DNA from: Termitomyces sp. T153
Lineage: Eukaryota; Basidiomycota; Agaricomycetes; Agaricales; Lyophyllaceae
Direction of reading: 5' to 3'
Length of the DNA stretch: 64,000 nucleotides
Assembly (NCBI GenBank): GCA_018296165.2
Contig: JACKQL020000085.1
Coordinates: 124,001 to 188,000, forward strand
The notes under the pieces are model-generated. The model was given only the letters and a program-made list of their open reading frames with translations, had not been told where the DNA came from and did not search any database. The first letter of the stretch is position 1, and the number at the start of each line of letters is the position of its first letter. A program made the translations under genes and the position numbers. Below are positions 33,114 to 45,350 of the stretch, one piece after another.

Positions 33114-35421
33114 ATGGATGGCCCTTATGCCTCCCAACCTCAAGAGGTCCCCCAGTTATTCCAAGATGAGACCTCGCCACGGCGCATTTTTGTCAGCGCG
33201 AACGGCATAAACGGGCGGCCCAAGCTAGTTCGGACTCTCAAGGTGTGCATTGATAGATCTTTATTTTGTGCTGGTTTTGACAGTCTTTCCAGAAAGCTGG
33301 TGCTATCATATGCTCTGATCCCAAGCAGGCCAACGTCATTCTGGTTGATCCTACCTCGGACGCGGGCAGAGAATTCATTCGCGAATGGGGTAGCGATACG
33401 GACAAGGTTGTTTTACAACATACGTGGGTTGCGGCATGTATTGCCGCGTCCAAAGTCCTTGGGAAAGATGATGGGTGGGGAGGTTTCCTTACGTTCGACG
33501 ATGGGCTACCGATCGCAAAAGAGGACACAGATCCAGCAGAAGACACGATCAAGTCAGTTCTCAATGTTTCACAATCTGGCTTCACAGCTGATCATATACA
33601 AGAAGTCCTCTTCCAACGCCCCGAATAACTCCTGTAGAAGTACCTTCGTCTACTTCTAACCAGTCAGCACCAACCACAGCCCCCGATCTGTCTTTTGGAT
33701 CGCAGTCCTCACTTCAAGACACTGTTCCAAATGGCTCACTTAACTCCTACCCTCTCAACAGTCCTTTCGCGAACCAACAGATGTACCAACAAGCATTCAT
33801 GATGCATCCTGCTTTTATAGCCCAGATGCAGCAACAAGCATTTGGCCAGCCCAATGCAATGCCAGTCTTCCAACATCCGACTGGTCCCAATGGTCCATTG
33901 ACGCCTTATTCTTCCGGCATGAACCCATTCAGTTTTGACATATCCAATATGAACGTGAATCCACCGTATGGCACCTTTAATCGAAATATGTTCCCTCAAG
34001 ATCCCTTTAATAATTCTAGCTCTCCTAACCCAACCGACTTCAATTCTTCTACTGTTCCTCCGTCTTTTCGTCGAAAATCACCCATCTTGTCTCGATCAAC
34101 TCCCGCTTCATATACTTCAGGCGAACAAATGAGGTCAATCTCACCCACAAGCACTCTCGCCTCTAGACCCTCTCAGTCCATATCCCAAAGGGCTCCCAGT
34201 CGGGGGTCATCTCTCTCAGGTGCCTTATTCAGAACCAAAAACGGACTCGAACTTTCGTTCTTCGTTCAAGTCGACCTCAGTAATCGTTCTCGGACAGTCA
34301 CTGCCATCAAGGTATTCTAAATTCCTAATCTACTTTATAGTTGATTCCTCACTCCTTGACGGCAGAAAAACGGTGGAAAGATCGTATCTAGCAACAAGAC
34401 TGCCGATTACGCAATCTTGTATAGTCAATCGAAAACTTTCCTTCAACTTTTAGAGTCGACTACTCTGGCAGGGAGACCGGCGGTCAGCGCTGCTTTCGTT
34501 CATGATTGCGTGGATCGTAACAAGCTCCTGAACACGTCCTTATATGAGTTTGAGACTCCCCCACCCAAATCTACTACACCGCGTGGAAAACGCAAGAGAG
34601 TCAAATCTGAGGAGGAAGAGGAAGACTCGTTAAATGACAGTATAATTGTGAAACGTTTGGAAATGGATCACAGTCCAGAGGACGGAATGGATCCAGCTTC
34701 ATCTTCCGATGAGGCTTCGGGTTTCACAAAGGCGGAAACTGACAAGCCCGCATCACCTGAAAGGCAGAACGTGCACCGTCTTCCAGTTCAATCTGATGAT
34801 CCCTCCCTTCCTCGATCACCCACTCCTCCTCCTGATCATACCAGGAAAAAACGCGGCAACAGCGATGGGTACATGTATTCGGAGCAGGAGCGGGATTACG
34901 CCAAACGCTACATCAAAGTCCTCTTACGGCGTGACCACCAGATCTCGAACTCTGCAATTGGCAAGGCACTTTATGACAAGGTAAGCTATCCAGATCGTTC
35001 ACACATCCAAAGTACTAATTTTACTGCATAGATGGACAACCATAGTATCGGTTCTTGGCGGACATTTCTCACTCAAGAGCCGTTCAAATCTGTAGTCGAC
35101 AGCTTGCGCAAAACAGCGGGCATTGAATTCCGGAAACAGCAAGCCAGGGTAGAGCTCCTGGCGAAAGAAGTTGAAATTGTTGCACAATTTTTTGCTACTG
35201 GTGCTGGACGGTCAAATCCGGACGAAGAGGATGACGGAAATGATGCTGTAGCATGGGAACGGTTAACTCAACAGGTAGGTGGCTGATTTCCCACCAGGCT
35301 TCAATCAATTCACATTGAAATCCAGACAAAATGTCAATCTTGTGCAAGCTGGACAGATTGGTATTCTGACCATCACGCTAAAGTCGAGAAGCGCTATCAG
35401 GAGTTGCTCGCTTCCACCTGA
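33114..35421 (+). CDS. BRCT/Myb protein, Rap1-like telomere factor candidate
   Basis: Six exons, about 680 aa. Residues about 20-115 look like a BRCT domain (PRRIFVSANGI, AGAIICSDPKQANVILVD, VVLQHTWVAACI). A disordered Gln/Asn/Pro/Ser stretch follows, then a second BRCT-like block (LSFFVQVDLSNRSRTVTAIK, NGGKIVSSNKTADYAILY, RPAVSAAFVHDCVD). A Myb/SANT-like helix set comes next: YSEQERDYAKRYIKVLL, SNSAIGKALYDK, HSIGSWRTFL. BRCT followed by this type of Myb is the layout of Rap1. A Cys pair (CQSC) lies near the end. Basic patch RGKRKRVKSE fits nuclear location. Assignment to Rap1 is by architecture; a repair BRCT protein is the alternative. Confidence 0.6.
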
Positions 35422-35513
35422 GTTTTTTAGATACTCTTGAGATTAGTTTTCTATGCATCCACGTATCTGGTTATGATAACTGTGCCGCAAGTTATGACAA
35501 GTTGGCACGGCAT

Positions 35514-36081
35514 TTATTCGATGGCTTCAACCGAAGACTTTGGTGATGGCTGTTTGAAAAATCTCCTCCGCCTCTCCTCCTGAGTAATTCCCGGCTCGCC
35601 AGCTAGTTGTCCTGAGTAGTCAAACACTCCCATAGTGGTGCCGAGCACGACGCAACCACCAAGGGCCATGGGTATTGAGCGGGCTACAGCAATTTGAACA
35701 TGCAGTGCCAACGCCGAGGCAAAGACATACCTCTTATGCCCGCCAAAAAACCTGCAGCACACGCACCAGCAGCACCATTAAGCGGATCGTCCTTCCGACG
35801 TTGATTGGCCACAATGGACTCGGTCAGCGCGAAAGTGGCGCCCATCCCAGCTGAAATAAAGGGTTATAAGAATTGAAAAGCACGATAAAGAAAACTGTAC
35901 CGAATAGAGCGATTGTCCCTCCCGTCCGTGTAATGAAACCCATAGCACCATTAGAGTGACTGCCGAGGGCATTTTGAATGGCACTGACGAAGACGCCTAC
36001 AGCGCCAGCCTGAAGGCCGATAGCAGAGGCATATTTAAGAGATGGTTTGGGGCTGTACGGTGGGACGGGCAAATCAGACAT
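35514..36081 (-). CDS. Complex I subunit NDUFA11 / B14.7 (Tim17-22-23 family)
   Basis: Accessory membrane subunit of mitochondrial NADH:ubiquinone oxidoreductase. Three exons, about 155 aa: MSDLPVPPYSPKPSLKYAS, QAGAVGVFVSAIQNALG, GGTIALFAGMGATFALTES, DDPLNGAAGACAAGFLAGI and MALGGCVVLGTTMGVFDYSG. Glycine-rich helices and the DDxxNGAxxGCAAGF-like block are typical. Head to head with the EED-like gene. Confidence 0.88.
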
Positions 36082-36108
36082 GGGTGAGTTTTGTAGGTGA
36101 GCGCAATG

Positions 36109-38086
36109 TCCCGATGGACGTTGATGATTGCCTATTTTGGGTTTGCTCAATATGTCCGAGCAACAAGTTCCCTGGTACAAGGTGCCCACCTCTTCTCCCC
36201 CGTTTGCTCTTACCAAAAAAATATATGTCTGTACAATATCTCCCTCTTCAAATCTCTCCTGACTACCACACAGTCTAATGCCTCGGATTCTACCCCTTTC
36301 AAAAGCCTGGCTTTCTTTCCATGGACACATAATTCCTACCACACCTTGTGGAATGGTCATCACAATCTTTCACAAGAGGACTGGTCTGTCATGATTAATG
36401 AGTTCTCGGATGCTATCGCTGTTGGGTCTGACTACAATGTCTATGTCTTCTTCATGCGACAATCAAAGAACCCAATCTCCTACAAAGTGCCGTTCGTAAG
36501 TCCCCCCTCTTAGACTTACTATCCTCATACAAACAAGCACAGAGTGATCACGACATCAAAGCCCTTTCTACTGATTGCATACGGGTGGCTTGGACTCTGG
36601 ATCCTGGCGATCCTCTCGAACCTCTCCTTCTCTTCTCACATCTCAATCTTTTATATATATACAATGTCAAGAAGCAAGGTGTTCAGGGTTATCTTCGTGG
36701 ACATGGTGGTGTAAGAGACAGATCTGTGACTCTGGGCCCTTCGATCTTTGACAACTGCTAGGCCATAACGTCGATTGTTGTGCACCCGATAAACACCAAT
36801 TTGTTCTGCACAACTTCCAGGGATTACTCCACTCGGATCTATGATCTATTGCTTAAACCTCAAAAATTAGAGGATTTAGGGAACCCTCACTGGCCTCCTG
36901 GTACAAAAAAGAGCTTTGCAGGTGCCGCACATGGTCTCCACATGACAGAACCAGAGGGGGAGGGTAACGGCATAGGACGTTGCATTATCATTTTAATGGG
37001 CGGACGTTCAGGTGGCCACCAAGCTGCAGTATTGAGTGCCGTGAGCTACATTCCAGTTCTTTTCATATTACCTATCTTGTACTTACATTACTAGGCATTC
37101 AACCCGGATTTCCCGGTCATTGCAACTTGTGGGGTGAGAACAAACGGTACTTGCATCTTCTGATAGGCATTGAATCAGACGTTCAGCTTGATAGACTTGT
37201 AAAGATATGGCATGTTCCCCGCGCCTCTAAAGAAACCCTCATTCGTGAAGATAAGCCGCTATTTAGCAGTGGCCGGATCCACAAAGCCCGTGTTTTGTCC
37301 ATTTCATGGTATGAGTCGCTGTAAACAATGTTATTGCAACTTACCATTCATCATAGGTTACAGAATGATCTCCTACTGAGTCACAGTGCTCCCGCTGTCA
37401 TGAAGCGGACTTCTGGCAGCACAGAATCCAGAAAAATGTGGCTTGAACCTGGGCAAATTGTCATCTGGCTTTGGCTATCACTGAATCGCTTCTTTCCTGC
37501 TAAACATAGTGGTGTCCGCCAGGACATATTACGTGGATGCGCGTCGGTATGTCAACTCCACTCACTGCGCAATCAGTTCTAATTCAAAATTGTAGGATTA
37601 TCAAGAGAGTAGTAGGTCTTTCTTCTTGTATCCAGGAGATCAGATTCTTTGATTCCCGTTTACGTTTACCAAGGCTCTTTCAAGATCATATCTGCTATTT
37701 CCTTTCCGTCAGCACAAACCCAGTTCGACACACCTGCTTTACACCTTTATCAATCTCCTACCCATGATCCCGTAGTTTCTTTCACATACCCTAAATTCAA
37801 CTCGATTAAGCTGTTCAATGTCATCCACCTTCATCCCCGTAAACCTCCTCCTTTTCCATTTGATGTGTTGAATATGGAGATCGGGGAGCATCTTAACGAG
37901 AACGGGGAAAGAGGAATCAGATCTCAGACGGACATACCTCCAGAGGTTTCAGGTTGGGAAATATCACCTGTTGCTGGGACAGTCGGGGAGGAGATATTGG
38001 CATGTGCTATGGGTATGGAAGGGACAACTTTGATCGGTGTTGGTAGCAAAGAGGGTAAAGGTATAATCTGGATTTGGAAGCTTTGA
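36109..38086 (+). CDS. EED1: EED/ESC-like WD40 protein (Polycomb repressive complex 2)
   Basis: WD40 protein resembling EED, the H3K27me3-reading subunit of PRC2.  Eight exons. Visible blades: AITSIVVHPINTNLFCTTS-RDYSTRIYDL, GGHQAAVLSAAFNPDFPVI-ATCGLDRLVKIWHVP (restored only after removing a 52-bp intron), RIHKARVLSISW, IVIWLWLSL, and a last blade ACAMGMEGTTLIGVGSKEGKG-IIWIWKL. A short GGRSGGHQ motif precedes the central blade, as EED proteins have before their VLSADY blade. Introns near 37100-37200 and 37600-37680 are needed for frame. The N-terminus (MSRWTLMIAY) is uncertain. Weak blades leave a different WD40 protein possible. Confidence 0.7.
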
Positions 38087-38456
38087 TTTCTGTCAAGCTA
38101 GAGAACACAACACTTTTAAGTGCTATGTACATCATATGCATTGATGAACTTGTCATCAAGGGATAGCAGGAAACTTGGGTTTGATATCTGTATGAAGTAT
38201 AATACATTTCACTGTTTGAAAAAGAATGACTAGAAAAACAACAAAATCGAAGTTGGCGGCTGAAGCGCCCACAACTCGGTTATGTCCTACGTCCAAAGGT
38301 CCTTCCGTTGTAGTGACATTTCAACAACATAAAACTACTTCACACTCGTAACCAAAAAGCATCAACCGACTACAGCATCATGGATCAACTCCACTAAAAC
38401 TGAATCAGAGAGACTGTCACTCGCCGGCTCAAAGAAACTTACGGATAGTCTGTCTA
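38087..38456. other. Convergent intergenic region
   Basis: 3' flanks of the EED-like gene and of the peptide precursor. No further repeat unit or ORF seen beyond the precursor stop. Confidence 0.6.
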
Positions 38457-39015
38457 TTAATACCGCTCAATCTTTCCAGAGATAGATTTGGTGGGGACCT
38501 CAGCCGGAATTTGACGCTTTCCGTAGCGCTCAATCTTTCCGTCGGTGGATTTTGTGGGTACTTCGGCCGGAATCTGGCGTTTGTCGTAGGGCTCAATCTT
38601 CCCGTTGATAGACTTGGTGGGGACCTCAGCTGGAATCTGTCGCCTATCGTAAGGCTCAATTTCCCCGTTGATAGACCTGGTGGGAATCTCGGCCGGAATC
38701 TGGCGCTTGTCGTAGGGTTCAATCTTCCCGCTGATAGACTTAGCGGGGAGCTCGGCCGGAATCTGGCGTTTGCCGTAGCGCTCAACTTGACCGTTGAGAG
38801 ATTTGACAGGAACCTCAGCGGGGATCTGACGTTTGACATAAATATGGACTGTCTCGAGAGTTTCAAGAGCCCGAGTCGCTGGGGGCTAGATAGATAACTG
38901 AACGAGAGTCGTTGAGAAACAAGATCGTGTGACCTACATTCGCGAGGATAGGGCGAGACAGGGCCTGACCTGTCAGGAGAAGAGAGAACATGGCAACAAA
39001 AGTGTTGGCGAGCAT
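38457..39015 (-). CDS. Secreted precursor with six Kex2-flanked peptide repeats
   Basis: Two exons (39015-38938 and 38885-38457, intron 38886-38937) give 168 aa. Residues 1-20 are a signal peptide (MLANTFVAMFSLLLTGQALS). A short spacer ends in VHIYVKR, then come six repeats with consensus QIPAEVPTKSINGKIEPYD, each separated by KR (one RR). Variants alternate between ERYG and EPYD at the end; the last stops at ERY. There are no Cys and no other dibasic sites. The layout is that of Kex2-processed repeat precursors (KEPs, alpha-pheromone type, Rep1, dikaritin precursors). Predicted output is six 18-19-residue peptides, perhaps trimmed at the C-terminus by Kex1. I see no UstY-type or tyrosinase gene nearby, so plain secreted peptides are more likely than cyclic ones. 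Confidence 0.9.
38460..38828 (-). repeat. 63-bp coding tandem repeat, six units
   Basis: Units begin at 38828, 38765, 38702, 38639, 38576 and 38513 on the minus strand (last unit 54 bp). Phase is kept exactly, with most differences at third positions or in conservative residues, which points to selection on the peptide rather than mere slippage. Confidence 0.92.
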
Positions 39016-39430
39016 TGTGAGGAGTTTTGGTGGGGATGTCACTTGAAGGCGATCAAAGGAGAGGAAAAGAAAAAGGAAGGCGTCCGGGCCTGCCACTGGA
39101 ACGACGAACTGAGAGCTATCAGACTTAGAAGAAAAGGGGAAACGTATACGCACAAGCTTAAGGAAAGAGAAAGATGGGAGATGAAGAGAGCAGATGGATC
39201 AGCCATAGTCGACGCATAGTCTTTTATATCATTTTCCACTTCGATGATGGTTGCCGCTCCAAGCTGTCAGTGTCAATGTAATCAAGGTCGAAAGTATATT
39301 CGTTGCTGTTGCCATAATCAGTGAGAAAATGTCCAGGAGTCCAAGGGCCAGTCAGCAAAGTCTCCGGTAAATGATATTATTATTAATAATGATTTATTAC
39401 ACGTGCCTCCATATTTTGTTACTTCCCTGC
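39016..39430. other. Divergent intergenic region, peptide precursor / ESF1
   Basis: 415 bp, the promoter region of both genes. AT-rich near 39370-39400 (ATTATTATTAATAATGATTTATTA). On the minus strand the precursor frame stays open up to about 39153, but only the Met at 39015 gives a signal peptide at the N-terminus. Confidence 0.5.
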
Positions 39431-41725
39431 ATGCCTGATCCACGCTTTGCGAGACTCAAGTCTGACCCTCGTTTTCGACGCCCAAGAAAAAAGCAAGCAA
39501 AAGTTCTCATCGACGATCGCTTCAAGTCTGTCTTCAGTCAAGAAAAGGTCAAGAAATCCGGTAGCTATGTCAGAAATTTTGCCGAACTTCAATTCTCACA
39601 CCTTCCAGGCCGAGTTGACAAGTATGGCCGACCTCTCACTAATACTCATGAAAAGGATAATTTGAAACGCTTCTACCGCCTGGATAATGATGCTGGCGAT
39701 ACGGCCGATACGGCCCTACCATTCACTGACTATGCCCGCGGAGAGGTCCTCCTTGAGTCTTCTGACGAAGACGAAGAGGAGGAACATGCTCAAGATGACC
39801 TAGATAACAATCAAGCATCACCAAAATATGCCAGCAAGCGGCCACTTCCTGCTCAGGATGAACTCCCTGCCGAAATCGATTTGGACGAGGCAGAGTTTGC
39901 AGATCTAGACGCCCAGGCAGCTGCCTACGCGGAGGCTAACCCTGATCCCGCACATGAGGAAGTGGACCCATCGCGTCGTTTGGCTGTAGTAAACCTTGAC
40001 TGGGATCACGTCCGTGCTGTACATCTTTACAAAATCTGCGCGTCACTGCTGTCCGTCACTGCTCCTCCCGTTTCCGCTGATTTACGGGAAAAGGCGAAAA
40101 ATGCTTCCAGCAACATTGTACGTGGCAAGGTACTCAGTGTTCGCGTGTACCTTAGCGAGTTTGGAAAAGAACGAACGGCTCGGGAAGAAAAGGAAGGACC
40201 GCCTCTAGAGATCTTCAAGAAGGCCCAGGATGACGAAGAAGTCGATGTACAAAACATCTACGATGTCGGTGGAGAAGATGACTATGACAAGGACGCGCTC
40301 AGAAATTACCAACTCGAACGCCTTCGGTAGAATCTTACCCTAATTTAAAGAGCTCACTCAATAACTTTCAATTCCCTGCCAGGTATTATTATGCCATAAT
40401 TACTTGCGATACGATCGATGCTGCTACTCATATTTACCACGAGTTGGAAGGTACAGAACTTGAGCGTTCTGCCAACGTTTTCGATCTAAGTTATGTCCCG
40501 GATGACATGACCTTCGACAGTGACTTCAGGTGATCATGATCTTTGCCAGTTCATCTAACATGATTGATGGAGCATCTTCAACAAAGAGACGAAGCGACCC
40601 AAGATACTGATGTTACTTTCAAGAACCTTGAATTTGTGACAGATGTAGGTGTTTCGATTTCTCCATATAATTTCCTGTTGACAATCCACAACAGGCATTG
40701 CGACACTCCAAAGTCAAGTTGACATGGGACGAAGACGACCCCGAGCGGAACCACATCACACGACGTACACTTACCAAAAAAGAAATTGAGGATGGGGATT
40801 TTAGGGCATATCTGGCCTCATCTTCAGAGTCAGAGTCCGAAGCTGTTGAACCAGCTCCTCACACCAAGAAGGACAGGAAGTCGTCTCGAGACAAGCTTCG
40901 AACACTACTCCTCGGTGGCAATGAAGACTTACCTGAGGGTTGGGATCACGATCAAGACCAAGAAGATGTTGATATGGAGATAACATTTACCCCTGGACTG
41001 AGCGAGGCGAAAGAAGATGAGACTACGCTTGATAAATATCGGAGAAAAATGAGAGAGAAGAGGAGGAAGAAGAAGGAAGAAAAGACGCTGAAAGTCGATG
41101 TCGGTGAAGATAAGGACGACTTCTTTGATATCGAGAGCGACACGAAAGATGGAGAACCTCCGGTAGCCAATGGCAAGAATCAACAAAAGAACATACAGCA
41201 TGGCACCCATCCTACACGACCTGTCAGCACTGCTGAGGAGCTTGCACTTCTTGTCGCGTCGGTTGACCCCAATGCAGAAACTAAGCACTTTAATTTGAAA
41301 TCGGTCCTCAAAGCAGAGAAGAAAGCTCATCGAAAGGGGAAGAGGAAAAAGAATGACAAAAACGATGACGGCGACAATGAAATCCAAGCAGATTTCAGAA
41401 TTGATGTCAACGACGAGCGTTTCAGAGCCCTTCACGAAGACCATCAGTATGCCATTGACCCAACAAATCCTCAGTATGTTGCATTTGAAATGCGTTTTCA
41501 CTCTTTAATCTCGTGATGTTTAGGTTTAGGAGGACCGCAGCCATGGACACGTTCCTGCAGGAGCGATCGAGGCGAAAAGCAGATGACACGAAAGCTCCCA
41601 ATTCGAATTTTTCACAGAGTCACAACGACCAGGATGGGAAGACTTTGAAAACACTTGTTGAGAGCGTGAAGCGAAAGGGTATCGATACTCTTGCGCGTGG
41701 TACAGGCAAACGGAGAAAAGTCTAA
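39431..41725 (+). CDS. ESF1: Pre-rRNA processing protein ESF1
   Basis: Nucleolar factor for 18S rRNA maturation. Five exons, about 690 aa. N-terminal block DPRFARLKSDPRFRRP and KVLIDDRFKSVF; RRM-like core VVNLDWDHVRAVHLYKIC, GKVLSVRVYLSEFGKER, YYYAIITCDTIDAATHIY, ERSANVFDLSYVPDDMTF; acidic and Lys-rich coil MREKRRKKKEEKTLKVD; C-terminal NUC153 motif DERFRALHEDHQYAIDPTNPQF. Ends GTGKRRKV, a nuclear signal. All motifs match the family in order. Confidence 0.95.
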
Positions 41726-41888
41726 GTAGTTTGCTATAGACAAAACGGATATGAATTACAGTCTTGATGAAATTTGTTACGTATAATGACCATTTCCCTT
41801 TAGTGCAAGTATGTGTAGTTAAGCACATTAGTGAACACCCTAGCTAAGCGTTCATAATCGATGCGAAACAAAGAGGAAAGACCTTACA

Positions 41889-42782
41889 TTATGAGATTTT
41901 GGCCTTTGAGAAATCCATTTCGGGGTGGGCGGCTTGAAATTTCTTTAAAGCCTTATTAATCAGGTCAAACAATCTGTATCGCTGCACGATTCAAATCTAA
42001 ACTCACTTCTATCTTCTTCAACTCATCGGAGGTCGGCTTTCCTAGTTGCTAAAGAAGGAAGAGTCAATTACCGTATAATACTTGTTTGGACGCGACTACC
42101 TTTTGCTGATTGTCGAACTGAAAGCATATTGATCTTTCAGGATGAACCTTGGAAAGACCATAACTACGTACCATCATTTTCTCGACCATCCCTCTTGGAA
42201 ATTGATGTTCAGGCGCGATTGTTGAAGAAAAAAAGGGGAATTTACCTCGTCTCTCCGTCAAGATCACTCAGTTTGCTGTTCCCGGGCTCTATTTTCCTGG
42301 TATCGATCTTTGGGTGGTGAGTAAGAACATTCTCCCACCAACGCTCTTTATTGATTTTCTCCAGATGAATCAAAACGAGCTGGTTGTCCTCTATTGAACG
42401 ATAAGAGAGAGACAATTGATGATTTCACGATGATACGCACCAAGCGTCCATGTACTTTCTTCTACTTTGACATCCATGCAAAGCTCTCCGTCGAGTATCT
42501 TTTCTTTACCTTTCAGCCCAACACTAAGCTTCTTCTTCGATATCGCGACCACGAGATCTCTTGCTTTCGTTCCATTCGGAACAGGTACAGTTATATCAAC
42601 TTCCCCCAATAATTGTGTCCACTTGTAAGGCAAAGCTGAGAGGCATGCATTGGCTAGATCCTGAATGCGATTATGGCCTACCGCGTACCAGCCTGCTCTT
42701 CTTGTTCTCTAGCACGATCTGCCTGATCACGAGCTTCACGCTCTTCCTTGGAAAGGTTGTCATAATCATCTGAAGAAGACAT
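41889..42782 (-). CDS. nudC: Nuclear distribution protein NudC (CS domain)
   Basis: Co-chaperone for dynein-linked nuclear migration. Seven exons, about 190 aa: acidic coil [16 protein letters not shown]...[13 protein letters not shown], then the p23-like CS domain [70 protein letters not shown], and the tail [45 protein letters not shown]. Several exons are only 18-35 bp. Head to head with the SUMO ligase. Confidence 0.94.
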
Positions 42783-42952
42783 AGTGAAAGTTCAGAGCAA
42801 CTTTCGATTTTGACGCTTGAGGGGCGCTAAACTGATCAGATTTTAATCAGTCGTTTGTCTATGCCTGGATCACGTGTGAACCAAACAAGCCCTGAGCTCT
42901 CTCTTGGCGGCTACTACTCGTCGGCATCCTTTCTTCGCGACTAGCGCGGTCA

Positions 42953-45299
42953 ATGTCTAGTACAGGTGTCTGGTCCGACTTTGACGTACGTCTTCTACCT
43001 TGTTATGCCATTTCATCTCATTGCGACCATCGATCTCCAGGCCATCCGCCATACTGTGAAGAACAACACTGTCGATAGGCTTAAGCAGATCCTCGGTGGC
43101 TTCAACGAGGAGTGCTTAACGCACTTGGTCAAGACTGGGAAAAAGCAGGAAGTCATTGACCGAATTGTTTCAACCTTGGACGACTGGAGAGCTCAAAATA
43201 TGGAGGACCGGTGGCTGAAGGCTAAGGCGATCATCGCCCAAGTAAGAAACACTGGAATGTAAAGTTCTTCATTCGTCCTAGATCACTAGCAGTAATCTGT
43301 TACTAATGTCTGCCCAGTTACACTCGGATGGCCACTAATTCTGTTGCCCTTCCACCTCCTGGAATGAATCCGGCTATGAACAACATGATGAAAAACATTT
43401 CCTGGGCGTCTTCTAGCCCCAATTTGATTAATCGCTATGATCCCTACGCACCTCCTCGGAAGCCTTCTGGCCCAGTCGCTTCCTCTTCCTCTTCCTCTGC
43501 CACAATCAGACCGACAGGCAGGCGTCTTCCATTCCACGTTTTTTTGCCTCTATCTAACGAAAAACAGGAATACAATTCAAGGACTCTCCCTTTTTTCACC
43601 TGGAACAAGCGGTTTCTGGCGTGATAGAATGTCCAGGTTTGCTATTGTGTTCATGAGGTTAAACATATGCTGAAACTTCTAGGCAGAATCCACTAGTACT
43701 ACAGATCGCAGGCAGCAAACTCTTAATTTTACTCTGACCAATGATCACCTCTCAAAGTTGAAGATGCCGAAGTAGAGACCGATTTCATCTTTACACATCC
43801 ATTTTTTGACGTAGCTCACAGCTCCAGATATCAACTGCGTTTGTTCTGTACCTCATCATCCTTCTATTCTGGACCAAACTCGTTTAGGACGGCTGTTCCT
43901 TGTCCAGTCGAATTCCCACCTACTTGCGAAGTTCGCGTAAACAATGTACAGTTAACGGCGAATCTAAAAGGGCTAAAGAAAAAACCTGGAACTGCACCAC
44001 CCCCAGATATCGGAAAACACTGCCGATTCACAGCAATTCCGAACAAGATTGAAATGGTTTATGTTAACAGCCAGCAGCCTGTTCAACAGAAGGTCAGTTT
44101 CAAGTTACCTGAGCCAAGTCACCTGTATTGAGACCCAAGTGCAGAAGTATTATCTTGTTGTGATGCTTGTAGAAGCCAATTCGGTTGACTGGCTTGTATC
44201 CAATTTGAAAACTCAGAAGTACAAAAGCAGTCAGGAGATCCGACAACGAAGTCAGTCAAGTCTACCCTCATGCATAAAGTCCCTGCTTACCACCCTTTAG
44301 TGCTTGCATCCATGTCCGAGGACGATGATATTATTGCTGGACCTCAAAAAATGTCGTTGAAATGTCCAGTATGTACATCCTTCCAGGCGATGAGGACAAA
44401 GCTTTACTCTGACATTCAGTTGAGTTATATGAGAGTCAATACCCCTTGTCGCTCTAGCGTCTGTGTTCATTCGCAGTGTTTTGACGCCACATCGTGGTTC
44501 TCTGTCATGGAACAAACAACCACATGGTTGTGTCCTGTGTGTGAACGAGTTCTGAATTCCAAAGAACTCATTGTTGATGGGTATGACCTCATCGTGCTCA
44601 AGTTATGTAGCTCACTAATCATTCAATAGATATTTCGACGAAATTCTGAAACAGACTCCCGATGATGTGGAGGATGTTATTGTCGAAGCCGATGGGGAGT
44701 GGCACACTTATGATCAGAAGTATGCTTCTGCTGCGTGGAAAGCATCCCACCCCGTAGTGCCTGTGCCAGTGCATAAAGTCACATCACAGCCAATATCGCG
44801 ATCGCCATCCAAAGCTGATGTGAATGGGAAGGTTAATGCAGAGCAAGAAGTTTATGTCCTTGACTCGGATGTCGAGGACGAGGGACAAGTCAAACGAGAG
44901 TTGTCGCCGTCCCTTGCCAGTAATTCTCAGTCGTATGATGGCACAACCGCCCTGGCGAAACAAAAAGAACCAGAAGTCATCATTGATCTCACTCTTGACT
45001 CAGATGACGAAGAGCCTCCGCCAACCAGACAAACAGGAAAGCGGAAAGCAATCGATCCAGAACCGTCATCGATTTCACCTTCGGAGCTCATATGGAAGAA
45101 AAGCAGAATAGAGGCTCCACCAGTGCGCAACGCGAGTAGTGACTACAATACGGCCCAGCCAGCGATCTCACGCAACACTGTTCATATCTCACCTCGTTAT
45201 CCTCCCTATGCAGATTCTCATCCTGCGAGCTATGTTCCCCCTTATCCTCTTCCTAGTATCGATACATTATATCCTGGGACAAGTAACCGTTGGTCCTGA
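42953..45299 (+). CDS. SUMO E3 ligase, SIZ/PIAS family
   Basis: Nuclear ligase that passes SUMO from Ubc9 to targets. About ten exons. Order: SAP-like helices (VDRLKQILGGFNEECLTHLV, KKQEVIDRIVS), PINIT domain (SRYQLRLFCTSSSFYS, FPPTCEVRVNNVQLTANLKG), SP-RING zinc finger (MSLKCPLSYMRVNTPCRSS, CVHSQCFDATSW, WLCPVCERVLNSKELIVDG, with the split across an intron inside the first Cys-Pro) and a Ser/Asp-rich tail with SUMO-interacting motifs VYVLDSD and VIIDLTLDSDDEE. The exon after SATIRPT can be spliced from a GT or a GC donor; both keep frame. Confidence 0.93.
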
Positions 45300-45350
45300 C
45301 GAGCTCTGTTTCTTACTTATATCACATAGTTATTTTAGATATTAGAGACC

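Noticed and set aside
38429..38897. Repetitive ORFs in other frames over the peptide-precursor repeats
   Set aside because: Any frame through a 63-bp repeat stays open; only one frame gives a signal peptide, KR sites and a clean intron.
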